Source: Reticulitermes speratus (lineage: Eukaryota > Arthropoda > Insecta > Blattodea > Rhinotermitidae). From it: DNA of 64,000 bases. How positions within the stretch are numbered: the first letter of the stretch is position 1; each line of letters begins with the position of its first letter. Below are positions 9,918 to 20,712 of this stretch, piece after piece. The position numbers were made by a program, and so were the translations under genes. The notes under the pieces are model-generated. The model ran no database searches, was not told the origin of the DNA, and was given only the letters and a program-made list of their open reading frames with translations. The stretch covers positions 51,869,130-51,933,129 of the forward strand of contig JAJKFL010000003.1 of the NCBI GenBank assembly GCA_021186555.1, in the 5' to 3' direction.

Positions 9918-11273
9918 AATGATGATTGTGATAATGATTATGATAGTGACTGTGGTGGTGGTGGTTGTGGTGATGGCGAGTGTGGTGATGGTTGTAGTGG
10001 TGGTGGTGATGGCGGTTGTGGTGGTTGTGGGTGTGGTGGTTGTGGTTGTGGTAGTGGTGGTTGTGGTAGTGGTGGTTGTGGTTGTGGTAGTGGTGGTTGT
10101 GGTGGTGGTTGTGGGTGTGGTAGTTGTGGTAGTGGTGGTTGTGGTTGTGTTGGTTGTGGTTGTGGTTGTGGTTGTGGGTGTGGTGGTTGTGGTGGTTGTG
10201 GTGATGGCGGTTGTGATGATGGTTGTAGTGGTGGTGATGGCGGTTGTGATGATGGTTGTAGTGGTGGTGGTGGTGGTTGTGGTGATGGTTGTAGTGGTGG
10301 TGGTGGTGGTGGTGGTGATGGCGGTTGTGGTGGTTGTGGTTGTGCGTGTGGTGGTTGTAGTGGTTGTGGGTGTGGTGGTTGTGGTTGTGGGTGTGGTGGT
10401 TGTGGGTGTGGTGGTTGTGGGTGTGGTGGTTGTGGTTGTGGGTGTGTGGTTGTGGGTGTGGTGGTTGTGGTTATGGTAGTGGTGGTTGTGGTGGTGGTTG
10501 TGGGTGTGGTAGTTGTGGTAGTGGTGGTTGTGGTTGTGGGTGTGATGGTTGTGGTGGTTGTGGTGGTGGTTGTGGGTGTGGTAGTTGTGGTAGTGGTGGT
10601 TGTGGTTGTGGGTGTGATGGTTGTGGTGGTTGTGGTGATGGCGGTTGTGATGATGGTTGTAGTGGTGGTGGTGGTTGTGGTGATGGCGGTTGTGGTGATG
10701 GTTGTAGTGGTGGTGGTGGTGGTGGTGGTGGTGATGGCGGTTGTGGTGGTTGTGGTTGTGGGTGTGGTGGTTGTGGTGGTTGTGGGTGTGGTGGTTGTGG
10801 GTGTGGTGGTTGTGGGTGTGGTGGTTGTGGGTGTGGTTGTGGTTATGGTAGTGGTAGTTTTGGGTGCGGTGGTTGTGGTAGTGGTGGTTGTGGTTGTGAT
10901 TGTGGGTGAGGTGGATCTGGTTGTGGTAGTTGTGGTTGTGGTGGTTGTGATGGTTGTGATTGTGGTGGTATTTGTAGTTGTGGTGGTTGTGGTTGTGGTA
11001 GTTGTGGTGGTTGTGGTTGTGGGTGTAGTGGTTGTGGGTGTGGTGGTTGTGGTAGTTGTGGTGGTTGTGGTTGTGGGTGTGGTGGTTGTGGTAGTTGTGG
11101 TGGTTGTGGTGGTTGTGGGTGTGGTGGTTGTGGTAGTTGTGGTGGTTGTGGTTGTGGGTGTGGTGGTTGTGGTAGTTGTGGTGGTTGTGGTTGTGGTGTG
11201 GTGGTAGTTGTGGTTGTGGTGGTGGTAGTTGTGGTTGTTGTTGTAACGGTTCTGATGGTGGTGGTGGTGGTGG
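9918..11273 (+). repeat. G/T-rich minisatellite, about 1.35 kb
   Basis: Almost purely G and T on the + strand, built of GTGGTG, GGTTGT and GGGTGTGGT units in changing orders. Blocks such as GATGGCGGTTGTGATGATGG recur at about 10203, 10233 and 10636, which points to block duplication. Long open frames in all three + frames (poly-Val or Cys/Gly) follow directly from the base composition and are not genes. Confidence 0.95.
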
Positions 11274-11912
11274 AAACTAATATTTAAAACTTTAGAAATG
11301 TCAGATAAGCAAATTGGATTGTCTAGTGTCCTGCATCTAATCAGAGTCTATTCAGGTGCGCAGTTCACTTAGCTGCTTACGCAAATTATTACGACGTTGT
11401 ACAAGTAAACATGCAGACACAAATGCATCACCACATGCTTCATTAATACAACTGACCGTAACCTGAATGTACCTTTTCTCAATTTCTGCGGACACAATCT
11501 ACGGCCGCTGGAGCTGCATTATCTATTATCCAGCTTCTATATAAGTATTCCAGTGTTGTCCTGTCTTGCCTGCCTCAATGAATTCTCTGCGATTTTGCCG
11601 ACGTAACCGGAAAGTTCGTGGTGGCTGTGAACTGATGTTTGTCGAGCGAATAAATGCGGAGGCTACATCAGCAACAGCAGACCAATAACAATAGTCTGGC
11701 AAATCGTACTTTGCATACGCAATAGTTCAATAGTTGCCTTTTGTCTGAAGATCAGCAAACAGACTGTGGTCTCCAGACTGATTTATCAGGCTGTTCAGTG
11801 GCTACGGACATGGGACTCAGATCTAGAGTATTAGCCTGTGCCTGCTCCACGTACTAAACAATTAAATGAGCGCAGAAGCGGGACGTCTTTACTGTGCATT
11901 TCTAACAAGGGT
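11274..11912. other. unassigned
   Basis: No supported feature. Confidence 0.5.
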
Positions 11913-11968
11913 ATACAAACGATCTCCGTGTTACCAACGTTTCGGAGGAACCTGCTGCCTCCACCTAC

Positions 11969-12314
11969 TAAGTAACTAACTCCATGGAGCAGAGTCCTTC
12001 TTGAGAAGCTAGCAGGTCCTCAGCTAGTCATGAAATTTCCCGCGTTTTATGGAACCAGAAGGTTCATTACCGCACTCACAAGAGCCCGCCACCTGTCCCT
12101 ATCCTAAGCCATATCAATCCAGTCCATGCTCCCCATCCCACTACTTTAAGATCCATTTTAATATTATCCTCCCATCTACGCCTGGGTCTTCCAAGTGGTC
12201 TCCTTCCCTCAGGTCTCCCCACCAAAATCCTGTATGCACCTCTCCCCTCACCCATACGTGCTACATGCACCGCCCACCTCATTATTCTTGATTTGATCAC
12301 CCTAATAATAGTTC
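11969..12314 (-). mobile_element. LINE 3' end, 5'-truncated, with target duplication
   Basis: Bounded by GCTGCCTCCACCTAC at 11954-11968 and again at 12315-12329, a perfect 15-bp target-site duplication. The insert is the 3' end of the LINE family: tail AACTAACTCC side, GAGAAGCTAGCAGGTCCTC, then the reversed end of the reverse-transcriptase ORF. Confidence 0.9.
12076..12300 (-). pseudogene. LINE reverse-transcriptase ORF, C-terminal end
   Basis: The minus-strand frame contains [20 protein letters not shown], then [20 protein letters not shown] and KMDL. These are the last residues of an RTE-like LINE polyprotein, downstream of the polymerase domain, with the characteristic H-A-R-M and G-R-P-x-x-R-W motifs. 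A frameshift near WTGLIW replaces the normal family ending, which in the copy at 16829-17283 reads [20 protein letters not shown]. Only about 75 codons of an ORF that normally exceeds 900 remain, so it is a dead-on-arrival copy. The clade name is from memory. Confidence 0.8.
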
Positions 12315-12399
12315 GCTGCCTCCACCTACAGCTGCCTTTAGCCTGAAGGTGTAAGTAGTAATAATATTAGTAACAACACGTCAGACTATGTTCGTCATT

Positions 12400-12630
12400 T
12401 ACTTAAGTTATGTATTGTTTATTTAGCGACACTGTCAGCAGTTCAAACTATGAGGCGTAGGACTCCACAGTGACTAGCATATTATTATGTTGTGTTATGT
12501 TGTTTTTGTATGTGTTTATTTTTATAATTTGTGTTATGTTTACACAGTGCTAATTTTGTAATTGTCCTTGGCGCTGTTACAATAGCGCTTTAATAAATGA
12601 GAACAGCATATCTTATTATAATTATTATTA
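12400..12630 (+). repeat. possible LINE 3' tail plus ATT microsatellite
   Basis: The text GGCGCTGTTACAATAGCGCT then TTAATAAATGAGAACAG followed by an ATT-rich run looks like the 3' end of a Jockey-type LINE as I remember it. No coding part is visible. Confidence 0.3.
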
Positions 12631-12633
12631 TTT

Positions 12634-12812
12634 GGCCCTGGGGCCCACCCAGCCTCCGATACAATGGGTACCGGGTCTCTTTCCCGGGGGTAAAGCGGCA
12701 GGGGAGTGGCGTTGACCACCCACCCCCATCTAGCGCCGAGGATAAAGAAAGAGTAGAGCTATACCTCTACTCCCCCTCTGGGCCTTCATGGCCTGTTCTA
12801 GGGTGAAATTTA
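12634..12812 (+). mobile_element. SINE family D, head missing
   Basis: Begins GGCCCTGGGGCCCACCCAGC and ends CTGGGCCTTCATGGCCTGTT then CTAGGGTGAA. It contains ATGGGTACCGGGTCTC, GGGGGTAAAGCGGC and GAGTAGAGCTATACCTCTAC. The full copy is at 32157-32440 (-). Confidence 0.85.
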
Positions 12813-13655
12813 AACATTATTATTATTTACTTCAGTTCATCCTTCTTTGCTTTGGACTACCTTTCGATTATCTACGGGTAACCATCAAATAATACATTGG
12901 TAAATATATTTCAAGGAAGAGAGTGCTTTCTAATTTGACATTCAACATCGACATTTGTCTGACATGGCTAAGGAAAACCACGACAAACTAATTCACGGTA
13001 ACTGGTATCTCAGTCAAGATTCGAACTCGGCACATCTCAAAGTTATAAAGGTTACCATTTGAAATAGCATGCTGGTTTACACGACCTAGTAACCCACAAG
13101 TCCAAGATCTATTTTTCAAATTCTGCCAGAGGTATAATCAATTACCGGTACCTGTTTTGTGAAGCTTCACAGGTACCGGACACAACGTCGGACACAGTTT
13201 TACTTAGGGACCCTCCAACTCACTGCAAGCTAACGAGGAGCAAGACCACAAGTTACATTAGCCGTGCCTTAAAGCAAATAAGACCAACTAAATGAAGTTT
13301 GTGGATAAATTGAGAGGCGTTTTTGACAAAGTTTTGCGTCGTATTGCTGTTTTTTTTCTTTTGTCCTCCTCGTTAGGAAACGACGCTCGGGGAGAAGATG
13401 TTGCCTGGTTGCTGACAAGCGAGACGTGTCCTGATTTCAAACCCCGGATACGTCTCTCCCTCTCTCTTCCTTCTTTCCCCCGGACGTTTCAGACCAAACA
13501 CAAGGCAACCTACTATCGTTCCCTTTCCACAATATCAGAGATACAACTATAGTGTTTGGAAACTAAATATCCGCATTAACCACTTAAAGAACAGTGCTCA
13601 ATATATACCATCCACTCTAACATTCAGAAAATCTGCAGTTTGCCAAAGCAGTATA
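12813..13655. other. unassigned
   Basis: The 86-codon open frame at 13292-13552 has no recognisable domain, and nothing around it suggests a gene. At 13575-13640, TATACCATCCACTCTAACAT then CAGAAAATCTGCAGTTTGCC resembles a diverged head of the 114-bp family. Confidence 0.4.
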
Positions 13656-13659
13656 CTCT

Positions 13660-14660
13660 TAAAGCCCAGTGGTTACTTTATGTACCACCAGTTTAACATT
13701 CACGAATTCTACGTTCTGCCCACACAGTGTATTTATGTGTTTTGTGTGGATCTCAGAACAAACAGCGATTATTTCACTGTACAGCATTAACTGACTGGTT
13801 TGTATGACTGAGACGGAGTGTGTTTACTGCGCGGTACGGACTGTATTTATGTGTTTTGTGTGGATCTCAGAACAAACAGCGATTATTTCACTGTACAACA
13901 TTAACTGACTGGTTTGTATAACTGAGACGGAGTGTGTTTACTGCGCGGTACGGACTGTATTTATGTGTTTTGTGTGGATCTCAGAACAAACAGCGATTAT
14001 TTCACTGTACAGCATTAACTGACTGGTTTGTATAACTGAGACGGTGTGTGTTTACTGCGCGGTACGGACTGTATTTATGTGTTTTGTGTGGATCTCAGAA
14101 CAAACAGCGATTATTTCACTGTACAGCATTAACTGACTGGTTTGTATAACTGAGACGGAGTGTGTTTACTGCGCGGTACGGACTGTATTTATGTGTTTTG
14201 TGTGGATCTCAGAACAAACAGCGATTATTTCACTGTACAGCATTAACTGACTGGTTTGTATAACTGAGACGGAGTGTGTTTACTGCGCGGTACGGACTGT
14301 ATTTATGTGTTTTGTGTGGATCTCAGAACAAACAGCGATTATTTCACTGTACAGCATTAACTGACTGGTTTGTATAACTGAGACGGAGTGTGTTTACTGC
14401 GCGGTACGGACTGTATTTATGTGTTTTGTGTGGATCTCAGAACAAACAGCGATTATTTCACTGTACAGCATTAACTGACTGGTTTGTATAACTGAGACGG
14501 AGTGTGTTTACTGCGCGGTACGGACTGTATTTATGTGTTTTGTGTGGATCTCAGAACAAACAGCGATTATTTCACTGTACAACATTAACTGACTGGTTTG
14601 TATAACTGAGACAGAGTGTGTTTACTGCGCGGTACGACCTGTATCTTTAAATGTAATTTA
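13660..14660 (+). repeat. 114-bp tandem repeat array 2
   Basis: Head at 13664-13725 (AGTGGTTACTTTATGTACCA, then CTACGTTCTGCCCACACAG), then eight 114-bp units starting at 13726, 13840, 13954, 14068, 14182, 14296, 14410 and 14524. The unit sequence is nearly identical to array 1. After the last unit it runs out as GTACGACCTGTATCTTTAAA. Confidence 0.95.
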
Positions 14661-15634
14661 ACTTAAATTTAGTACTCGAAGGGACATTTGTGTCATCTGT
14701 ACTATTCTCACTATAAACAGAATGTATGTCTTTATACAGCATCAATTGATCTACCATTATAATAAATACAGAATAGGTTCTCTGTGAAGTATAAACTTAA
14801 GTTTTTATTTTTATATGCCTATAAATTAAATTCGTCACTTAAAGTGTTAAACACTATTTTTTCCTCTGTTGTAATATAAATGTTCGGTATATTACGTACG
14901 TACCAAAATAACGACAGATTAACATCAAGAAAGATGTATAAAAACGTATTAACTATTATTTTCTTAGTCAATTCTGAATAATTTATTTATACCTACGTAT
15001 TACAAAAGGTTTTACTTTTATCATTTCGCCTTCCTAACCTTGTTACGCGCTTTCGTATTAGAAACAATTCCTAAAAATGCTATATTTCAAGACGTCTTTT
15101 AACTCTTAAAAGGAAAAGAATTTGAATGATTACTAGGCTTCGTCGAAAAATCAAACGAAGGGCGAAATTGCCATTAGTGTCGAATACAAGTCTCATTTGT
15201 GAACAGTACATCCGTCAGAACTTTAAAATGGTTTACTTGTGAACTGCAGTCGAACTTGTTTATAACGTAATGAAAGCGACTGCATATTTTGTGTCGTTAC
15301 AAACGAGTGTTTTTATAACCGAGGAGTATAATGTTATGGTTAACAGTGAGGAATTAATTGGTACCACAGAATATCTGACGTTATAGACGAGGTGTCGTAT
15401 AAACCGACGTCGTTATAACCGGGTTTGACTGTATATCCAACGTTCTGTGTACAAAAAAATAAGTTACATTTCGGGGACAGGATCACTGCCAGGGTCTAGA
15501 GGTTAAAAGCAGTTTTACATATTGGTCCTAACTGAGTGTTAACCATTTGTTTAGCCTGAAGACTAGAACAGACCATGTTCCCGAAACGCCGATTTTTCAT
15601 TATAAACAGGCGAATATGAACAAATTCAGTACAG
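14661..15634. other. unassigned
   Basis: AT-rich, no supported gene. At 15530-15595, GCCTGAAGACTAGAACAGAC then CATGTTCCCGAAACGCCGAT may be a decayed foldback core. Confidence 0.4.
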
Positions 15635-15636
15635 TC

Positions 15637-15885
15637 ATAGCTATGTAAGTGCCAGCACCTAGTGACACATAGCTATGTAAATTCCAGCACCTAGTGACAC
15701 TTACATAGCTATGTAAGTGCCAGCACCTAGTGACACATAGCTATGTAAATGCCAGCACCTAGTGACACATAGCTATGTAAATGTCAGCACCTAGTGACAC
15801 ATAACTATGTAAGTGCCAGCACCTAGTGACACAGCTATGTAAGTGCCAGCACCTAGTGACACTTACATAGCTATGTAGGCGTCGT
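15637..15885 (+). repeat. 32-bp minisatellite with palindromic variant
   Basis: About eight units of CATAGCTATGTAARTGCCAG plus CACCTAGTGACA. Two junctions carry an extended form, CTTACATAGCTATGTAAG, a perfect 18-bp palindrome. Confidence 0.9.
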
Positions 15886-16817
15886 GGCAATTTCACAACC
15901 CCCTGTTCGTCTCTTCTCCTGCCGACAACGGTAACACACATTCACCTCAAAAGAGCTTGTTCCTCTTAGGACGTCGTATTTCCTTCGGCTTGTGTCCCAA
16001 CCTGTTTTATTCATACGCACTGCTCCACGTAGAAGCCACACAGCGTTTTCTACACGAATACTGTATAGAACTCGTGCGTTTTCCGTCCATCCTTCCTCGG
16101 TATGTCAACCTCAAAATCTCAATTCAATTTCCTCTTCCTTTACAACACAATGTTCGGCATATAGAATCACAAGAAAATACCAAAAGGAAAACAAGATTTT
16201 GCTTGGAATCAGAATACTTCATTTTCACCAACACATTTACGCTTCCTTTTCTCCTTTTTTCTCCTATAAAATATGTCAATATTGTGTCGTATGTTCATGA
16301 TATAAGATTTTGCTTCTGATTACAAGCTTCAACAGTCAATATCCAATGTTTCAAACCGAATTATATCACTACATATGAGGTGGCAGTGCAAGGAATACAC
16401 TAAATTTTGCCCCTTAATTATCGAACACAAAATATATTCCTCGCTAAACAGCTGAGACCTGAGACTTTAGGGGCAGAATGAAAATTACTAATGGTTTTTT
16501 GACAGGGAAAAGTGCAGTCTGTAGAAATGTTTTAACAAAAAAAAAACTTCACGGTGGATATTATTTTTAAATATTTATACGGCTACTTAATACGACAGCA
16601 TGGGACAGGGTCGGGATTTCTTACGTTATGCCGCATAATTTCACAACGCTTTTTAACACTGATACCTAAAATACTTTTTACCACCTCAGAGTGACGTTAG
16701 CCGTCGCTTATCGTGTACATTACAGCTGCTAACAACCCCCATCTGGAACAAAATAATGCGACACTGCTATGCTCTGACAATCACAACACTTCTAATATAC
16801 ATTTTAGTTTCACATTA
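15886..16817. other. unassigned
   Basis: The open frame at 15957-16319 (120 codons, starting MFLLGRRISFG) has no family I recognise and no coding signature beyond length; an overlapping second open frame makes chance likely. Confidence 0.5.
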
Positions 16818-16828
16818 TATTCCCCGTG

Positions 16829-17188
16829 AGGGTGTTCAAGAATAGAGTGCTGAGGAGGATATTTGGGCCTAAGAGGGACGGGGTAACAGGGGAGTGGAGA
16901 AGACTACATAACGAGGAACTTAATGATCTGTACTCATCACCAAATATTGTTCGGGTGATCAAATCAAGAAGAATGAGGTGGGCGGGGCATGTAGCACGTG
17001 TAGGGTTTTTGTGGGGAGACCTGAGGGAAGGAGACCACTTGGAAGACCCAGGCGTAGATGGGTGAATAATATTAAAATGGATCTTCAAGATGTGGGATGG
17101 GGGGGCATGGACTGGATTGATATGGCTCAGGATAGGGACAGGTGGCGGGCTCTTGTGAGTGCGGTAATGAACCTTCGGGTTCCATAAA
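16829..17188 (+). pseudogene. LINE reverse-transcriptase ORF, C-terminal end, frameshifted
   Basis: The first frame reads [20 protein letters not shown], then [17 protein letters not shown], then [14 protein letters not shown] short deletion near 17000 removes the usual [11 protein letters not shown] segment and shifts the frame. The second frame resumes [20 protein letters not shown] and ends [18 protein letters not shown] with a stop at about 17187. This is the tail of a LINE polyprotein behind the polymerase; the catalytic part lies upstream and was never inserted. The copy at 36647-36913 keeps the segment missing here. Confidence 0.88.
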
Positions 17189-17252
17189 ACGCGGGGAATT
17201 TCTTGACTAGCTGACGACCTGTTAGCTTCTCAAGAAGGACTGTGCTACATGG

Positions 17253-17283
<31 letters not shown>
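16829..17283 (+). mobile_element. LINE 3' end, 5'-truncated, with target duplication
   Basis: TATTCCCCGTG at 16818-16828 is repeated at 17284-17294, an 11-bp target-site duplication. The insert runs from the C-terminal coding part through a short untranslated region to an AGTT-repeat tail. The repeat tail is typical of RTE-like LINEs. This is the best-preserved insertion of the family in the window. Confidence 0.92.
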
Positions 17284-17285
<2 letters not shown>

Positions 17286-17304
17286 TTCCCCGTGCATTCT
17301 GATA

Positions 17305-17891
17305 GCAAATCACAAAATAAAAGACCAACAAATACACTGTATTTCCACAAATATAGTCTAATGCCCCTACATATGTTTCAGCTTTACCAAGCCGTCATCA
17401 CACGGTCCAAGGTTTACATATATTTAACATCCATTATTTTCGTCCAATAACATAACATATATCACACATACAACAAACTTCGTTGTCACTAGTAGACTAG
17501 AGCACATTCACTATCTGTTATTTTGCGAATAAAATCATGGGTATGGGATGTGTATATCTTCTATGTTATATATGTATGTTAAAAGTTTAAAAAGTGTTTA
17601 AGATTGCATCTTCCACATATGTTTGTTACAAATTCTTAGCAGTTTTTTTGGTGTACAGATTATCCAATTAAGAGTTGAACATATCCTGTATTTTGTATTT
17701 ATGTGTCCAATGTTGTGATTTGTACCGAGTCAGTACAAATCACAACATTGGACGAAAATAATGGATGTTAAGTATATGTAAACCTTGGATCCCCTGATGA
17801 TGGCTTGGTAAAGCCGAAACATATGTAGGGGCATTAGACTATACATGTGAAAATACAGTGCATTTGTTGATTTTTTTAATTTGTGATTTCA
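17305..17891 (+). mobile_element. foldback element 3 (subfamily with TGCATTTGTTG end)
   Basis: Outer arms: AAATCACAAAATAAAAGACC (from 17307) pairs with the region ending at 17889. CTAATGCCCCTACATATGTT at about 17369 mirrors 17812-17840. The interior contains a second hairpin at 17704-17753. The right arm carries a good ribozyme-type core; in the left arm the core is decayed. No protein is encoded. Confidence 0.7.
17790..17831 (+). ncRNA. hammerhead-like ribozyme motif, type I layout
   Basis: TCCC (17790-17793), CTGATGA (17794-17800), extra T, stem II GGCTT/AAGCC with loop GGTA, GAAAC (17816-17820), palindromic stem III ACATATGT, GTA at the cleavage position, then GGGG (17828-17831) pairing with TCCC including one G-U. 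Confidence 0.6.
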
Positions 17892-18362
17892 CACATTTTA
17901 ATATTATTTCTAACTACACTGACAGTTCATTCGTTCATAAAGTCCTGACGAAGTTACATTTTTTATTTTTAATTATCAAGCTGGAGCACAAAAATTTAAA
18001 TGTTATACCATTCTTTAAATACTATTGCTTGTAATACGCTTTACAATAATCTTACTGATGATGCACAAACTCCTTATTGAAACGAAGAATATGACGCTGT
18101 GTGTTCTGGTACAAATTTAGTAGCATTTCGGACGAAAGTTTTGTCTCCATTTTCCAAGGCATAAATAAATAAAAAACAAGATTTCACTATTATTTACACA
18201 TAGAAAACCACGTATTCTCTTCTCATGTTCCGGAGAAGCCCCCACATATGCTTACTGACCAATCTCGAAGAAACTCGCTATAACTAAGCTACATTAATTT
18301 ATTTATAGTTTTATTTAAGTTTAGTATCGCGGACACTAAATGTTCAACACACTAATAAAGGT
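17892..18362. other. unassigned; decayed foldback core
   Basis: At 18055-18095, CTGATGATGCACAAACTCC then ATTGAAACGAAG keeps the outer core words without a pairing stem II. Otherwise nothing is recognised. Confidence 0.35.
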
Positions 18363-18800
18363 AACTATTATCTCACTACCAACTAAATGCACATTTATTA
18401 CAAAAAACCTATATAAGGTTTTTCTAAAATCGTCTATAAGGACCCGACATATGTTTCGGTTTCTGTGAAACCGAAACATATGTCGGGTCACTAGGAAAAA
18501 CTATATCAACACATGCACTGCCTATTAAAACATTAATAGTTTTAAAAAAACCAAGCCCTACATATGTTTCGGGCAGCTAACTGGTCATCATCAGAGGCAA
18601 CTAGCTTTCCACAGTATAAACTATTAATGTTTTAATAGTAAGTGCATGTGTTGGTATAGTGTTTACTATTGTTAATAAACATGCACGGTGAAAATAATAT
18701 TAAGTATATGTAAGGGCCTTTTAGACGATTTTAGAAAAACCTTATATTGGTTTTTTTTTAAATAAATGTACATTTAGTTGGTAGTGAGATAATAGTTACT
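18363..18800 (+). mobile_element. foldback element 4, nested hairpins
   Basis: The outer arms are 18363-18441 and 18717-18799, with CTATTATCTCACTACCAACT answered by its complement. Inside are a 46-bp palindrome at 18447-18492 (ACCCGACATATGTTTCGG and its complement) and a second pair of arms at 18503-18547 and 18618-18663. This looks like one foldback unit inserted into another. Confidence 0.65.
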
Positions 18801-18839
18801 GAAAATAAACGGTGAAACTAGAATAAAAAGACACTAATA

Positions 18840-19215
18840 AAGGGTTTGAGACTGAGATGGGGTTTTGGAGAACACCTGCACGGAAATAAAGGAAATGGCA
18901 CTTTCAAAATTACAACCATTAGAGCAACTATGGGATATAAAGAGAATATAGTAGAAGTACCTTAAGAAAAGCCTTTACAATATTTTGAACACGTAAAGAG
19001 AATGCTAGGAAATAGATTGTCATGGATAATAATAGATAGGAAATCTCAGAGAAAATGGATGGGAAGACCCAAAGAAAGATGGATAGATGGAGTAAGAAGA
19101 GTGTGACTAACCATGGAGTGACAAAAGAGGATAGAAGAGTTAGGGATATATGGAGAAAATTTTGGATGAAGGGAAACCACTGCACAGTGGACAAATATCT
19201 TCCATTTTTATGACA
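18840..19215 (+). pseudogene. LINE reverse-transcriptase C-terminal fragment, decayed
   Basis: Translation in changing frames gives GRPKERWIDGVRRV at about 19061-19102 and GNHCTVDKYLPF at about 19170-19206. Both are words from the end of RTE/Jockey-like LINE polyproteins (a G-R-P-x-x-R-W-x-D-x-V block, then the closing residues). Stops and frameshifts break it everywhere. It is a different LINE lineage from the one at 16829-17283. I infer the family from these short motifs only. Confidence 0.6.
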
Positions 19216-19936
19216 TCTTAATTTGAGGTTTAAATTTACTTCATATATATATATATGTTATGTTTTAACAGTTTTTGGACGAAAGTAATAAAATAAAAAA
19301 ATATGGAAAAAAAGTTATCAACACTCCCTAATACAAAATATCGAGAAATGTTGATAACATTCCATAATACAGTCTACATTTAATACCGGTTTAGCGATTC
19401 CCATGTTATTTCATGCCGACAGACAGATATACATAGCGAAGTTACTTTGCTAACTTCGAGACATTTCTCTCGAATGCGCCAATAAGCTCTACAAACATTT
19501 TTTCAAAACACATGAGTCTAAAGCCTCCATTCTCACCCAGTCACAATGTTTCGGGTTGCGGTTCGGAAGTGCTATCACACTCTTGGTATATACGAGCAGT
19601 TGAAAGGGGGCCGTACAAGCAACCCCACCCCTCCCAGCTTGTACCTACCTCAACACACACGCCATGTTTTAATTACGAAATGCATTCCTCATCATGTTTT
19701 CCTACAGCACTTTCGCGACGGAGTTTCATTAAAAGCTTCTGGCAACCACCACGACCATGTCCGTGTATTTAAGTGCTCAGAGCAAGACAGGCAGAAGTCT
19801 GCTGTATTCATGAACACCGCACTGACATTAATGTACATTAGCATAATGCCCTTTAAATTTTCAGCGTGAAATTCTGAATTTTTCCATCTCTAGTTAAGGT
19901 TTCCACAAATTAGCATTATATTACTACTCTACCTCT
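19216..19936. other. unassigned
   Basis: AT microsatellite at about 19243-19256. The open frames at 19512-19869 overlap each other and match nothing I know. Confidence 0.5.
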
Positions 19937-20225
19937 CTTTTTTTTTTGCGGTGAAGGGCCCCGCAGCAGATGCTACGGACGCACCGCAGCCTTGAGGCTT
20001 ATTGTGCAACCTTGTGATAAAGATGATGATTAGTTTTTTTCGTTTTTCAGTGCAATGGAGTACAGGTGGAATGAAATTGACAGGGGAAAACCGAAGTACT
20101 CGGGGAAAACCTGTCCCAGTGACACTCTGTCCACCACAAATCCAACATGGAATTGGCCCGGGATCGAACCCAGGTCTCCTCGGTGAGAGGTCTACAACTA
20201 ACCGCCTGAGCCATCGCACGGCCAA
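19937..20225 (-). mobile_element. SINE family B, full length
   Basis: Minus-strand tRNA-headed SINE. The head reads GGCCGTGCGATGGCTCAGGC and GGTTAG (A box), then GGGTTCGATCCCGGGCC (B box). The body has GGTGGACAGAGTGTCACTGG and ends GCTGCGGTGCGTCCGTAGC, then GGGGCCCTTCACCGC plus a poly-A. The flanks CTCTACCTCT and TTCTACTTCT look like a worn target duplication. Copies also lie at 46335-46618 and 51675-51937. Confidence 0.9.
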
Positions 20226-20712
20226 TTCTACTTCTTACCTCAGAGACACGTTGTATCACGACATCAGTAAATATGCAAGTCATGTAAGTTTTCAGTTAAA
20301 GTTAGGACTGTAATACCGACTTGGAGATAGATACACCTTAATGCCGTTTACTATTACATCTTGTGGTTCTACTCGTAACTACTAAAAATTTTGACTTCTA
20401 TATGCAGACAGAATACCAACAAAATGGAAGGCTAGGCTTTCGCCTTAGTACGGGTTGTAAGAATTTCCTGTATCTATGTTAATCATTAGATCACTCTTTG
20501 TTCGGAGTTGGCTTCAGACCTATAAATTTTGGCAGAATTTTATCAGGTTGTACTATACAAGGTACATAAACTTGTATATGATCTTTGCACAAATCACGGT
20601 TAATAATCGCAAGGTTATGAGCCATCAGTCCACATGGTCACTTCGAAGACTGTTACAATGAACTTACTCATACTTGTTTTCGACGATAAACATTTAGTTT
20701 CCGGTTTCCTCG
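20226..20712. other. unassigned
   Basis: No supported feature. Confidence 0.5.

Larger units (their letters stand above)
11913..12360 (-). mobile_element. relic foldback/ribozyme unit interrupted by a LINE
   Basis: Removing the LINE at 11969-12314 and one copy of its duplication rejoins a minus-strand sequence with GTAGGTGGAGG, then TTCCTCCGAAACGTTGG. Its arrangement is that of the foldback cores (compare 54480-54530, where the core is still CTGATGATGGAGG). Here the CTGANGA core is mutated to CTGTAGG. Confidence 0.45.

Noticed and set aside
9919..11207. Long + strand open frames of 181-253 codons in the G/T array
   Set aside because: A sequence without A-containing stop contexts is open in every frame by composition; the products are poly-Val or Cys/Gly with no start context or domain.
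15957..16319. 120-codon open frame as a gene
   Set aside because: No recognisable domain, overlapped by another open frame in a second phase, and no sign of splice or promoter context that would decide it.
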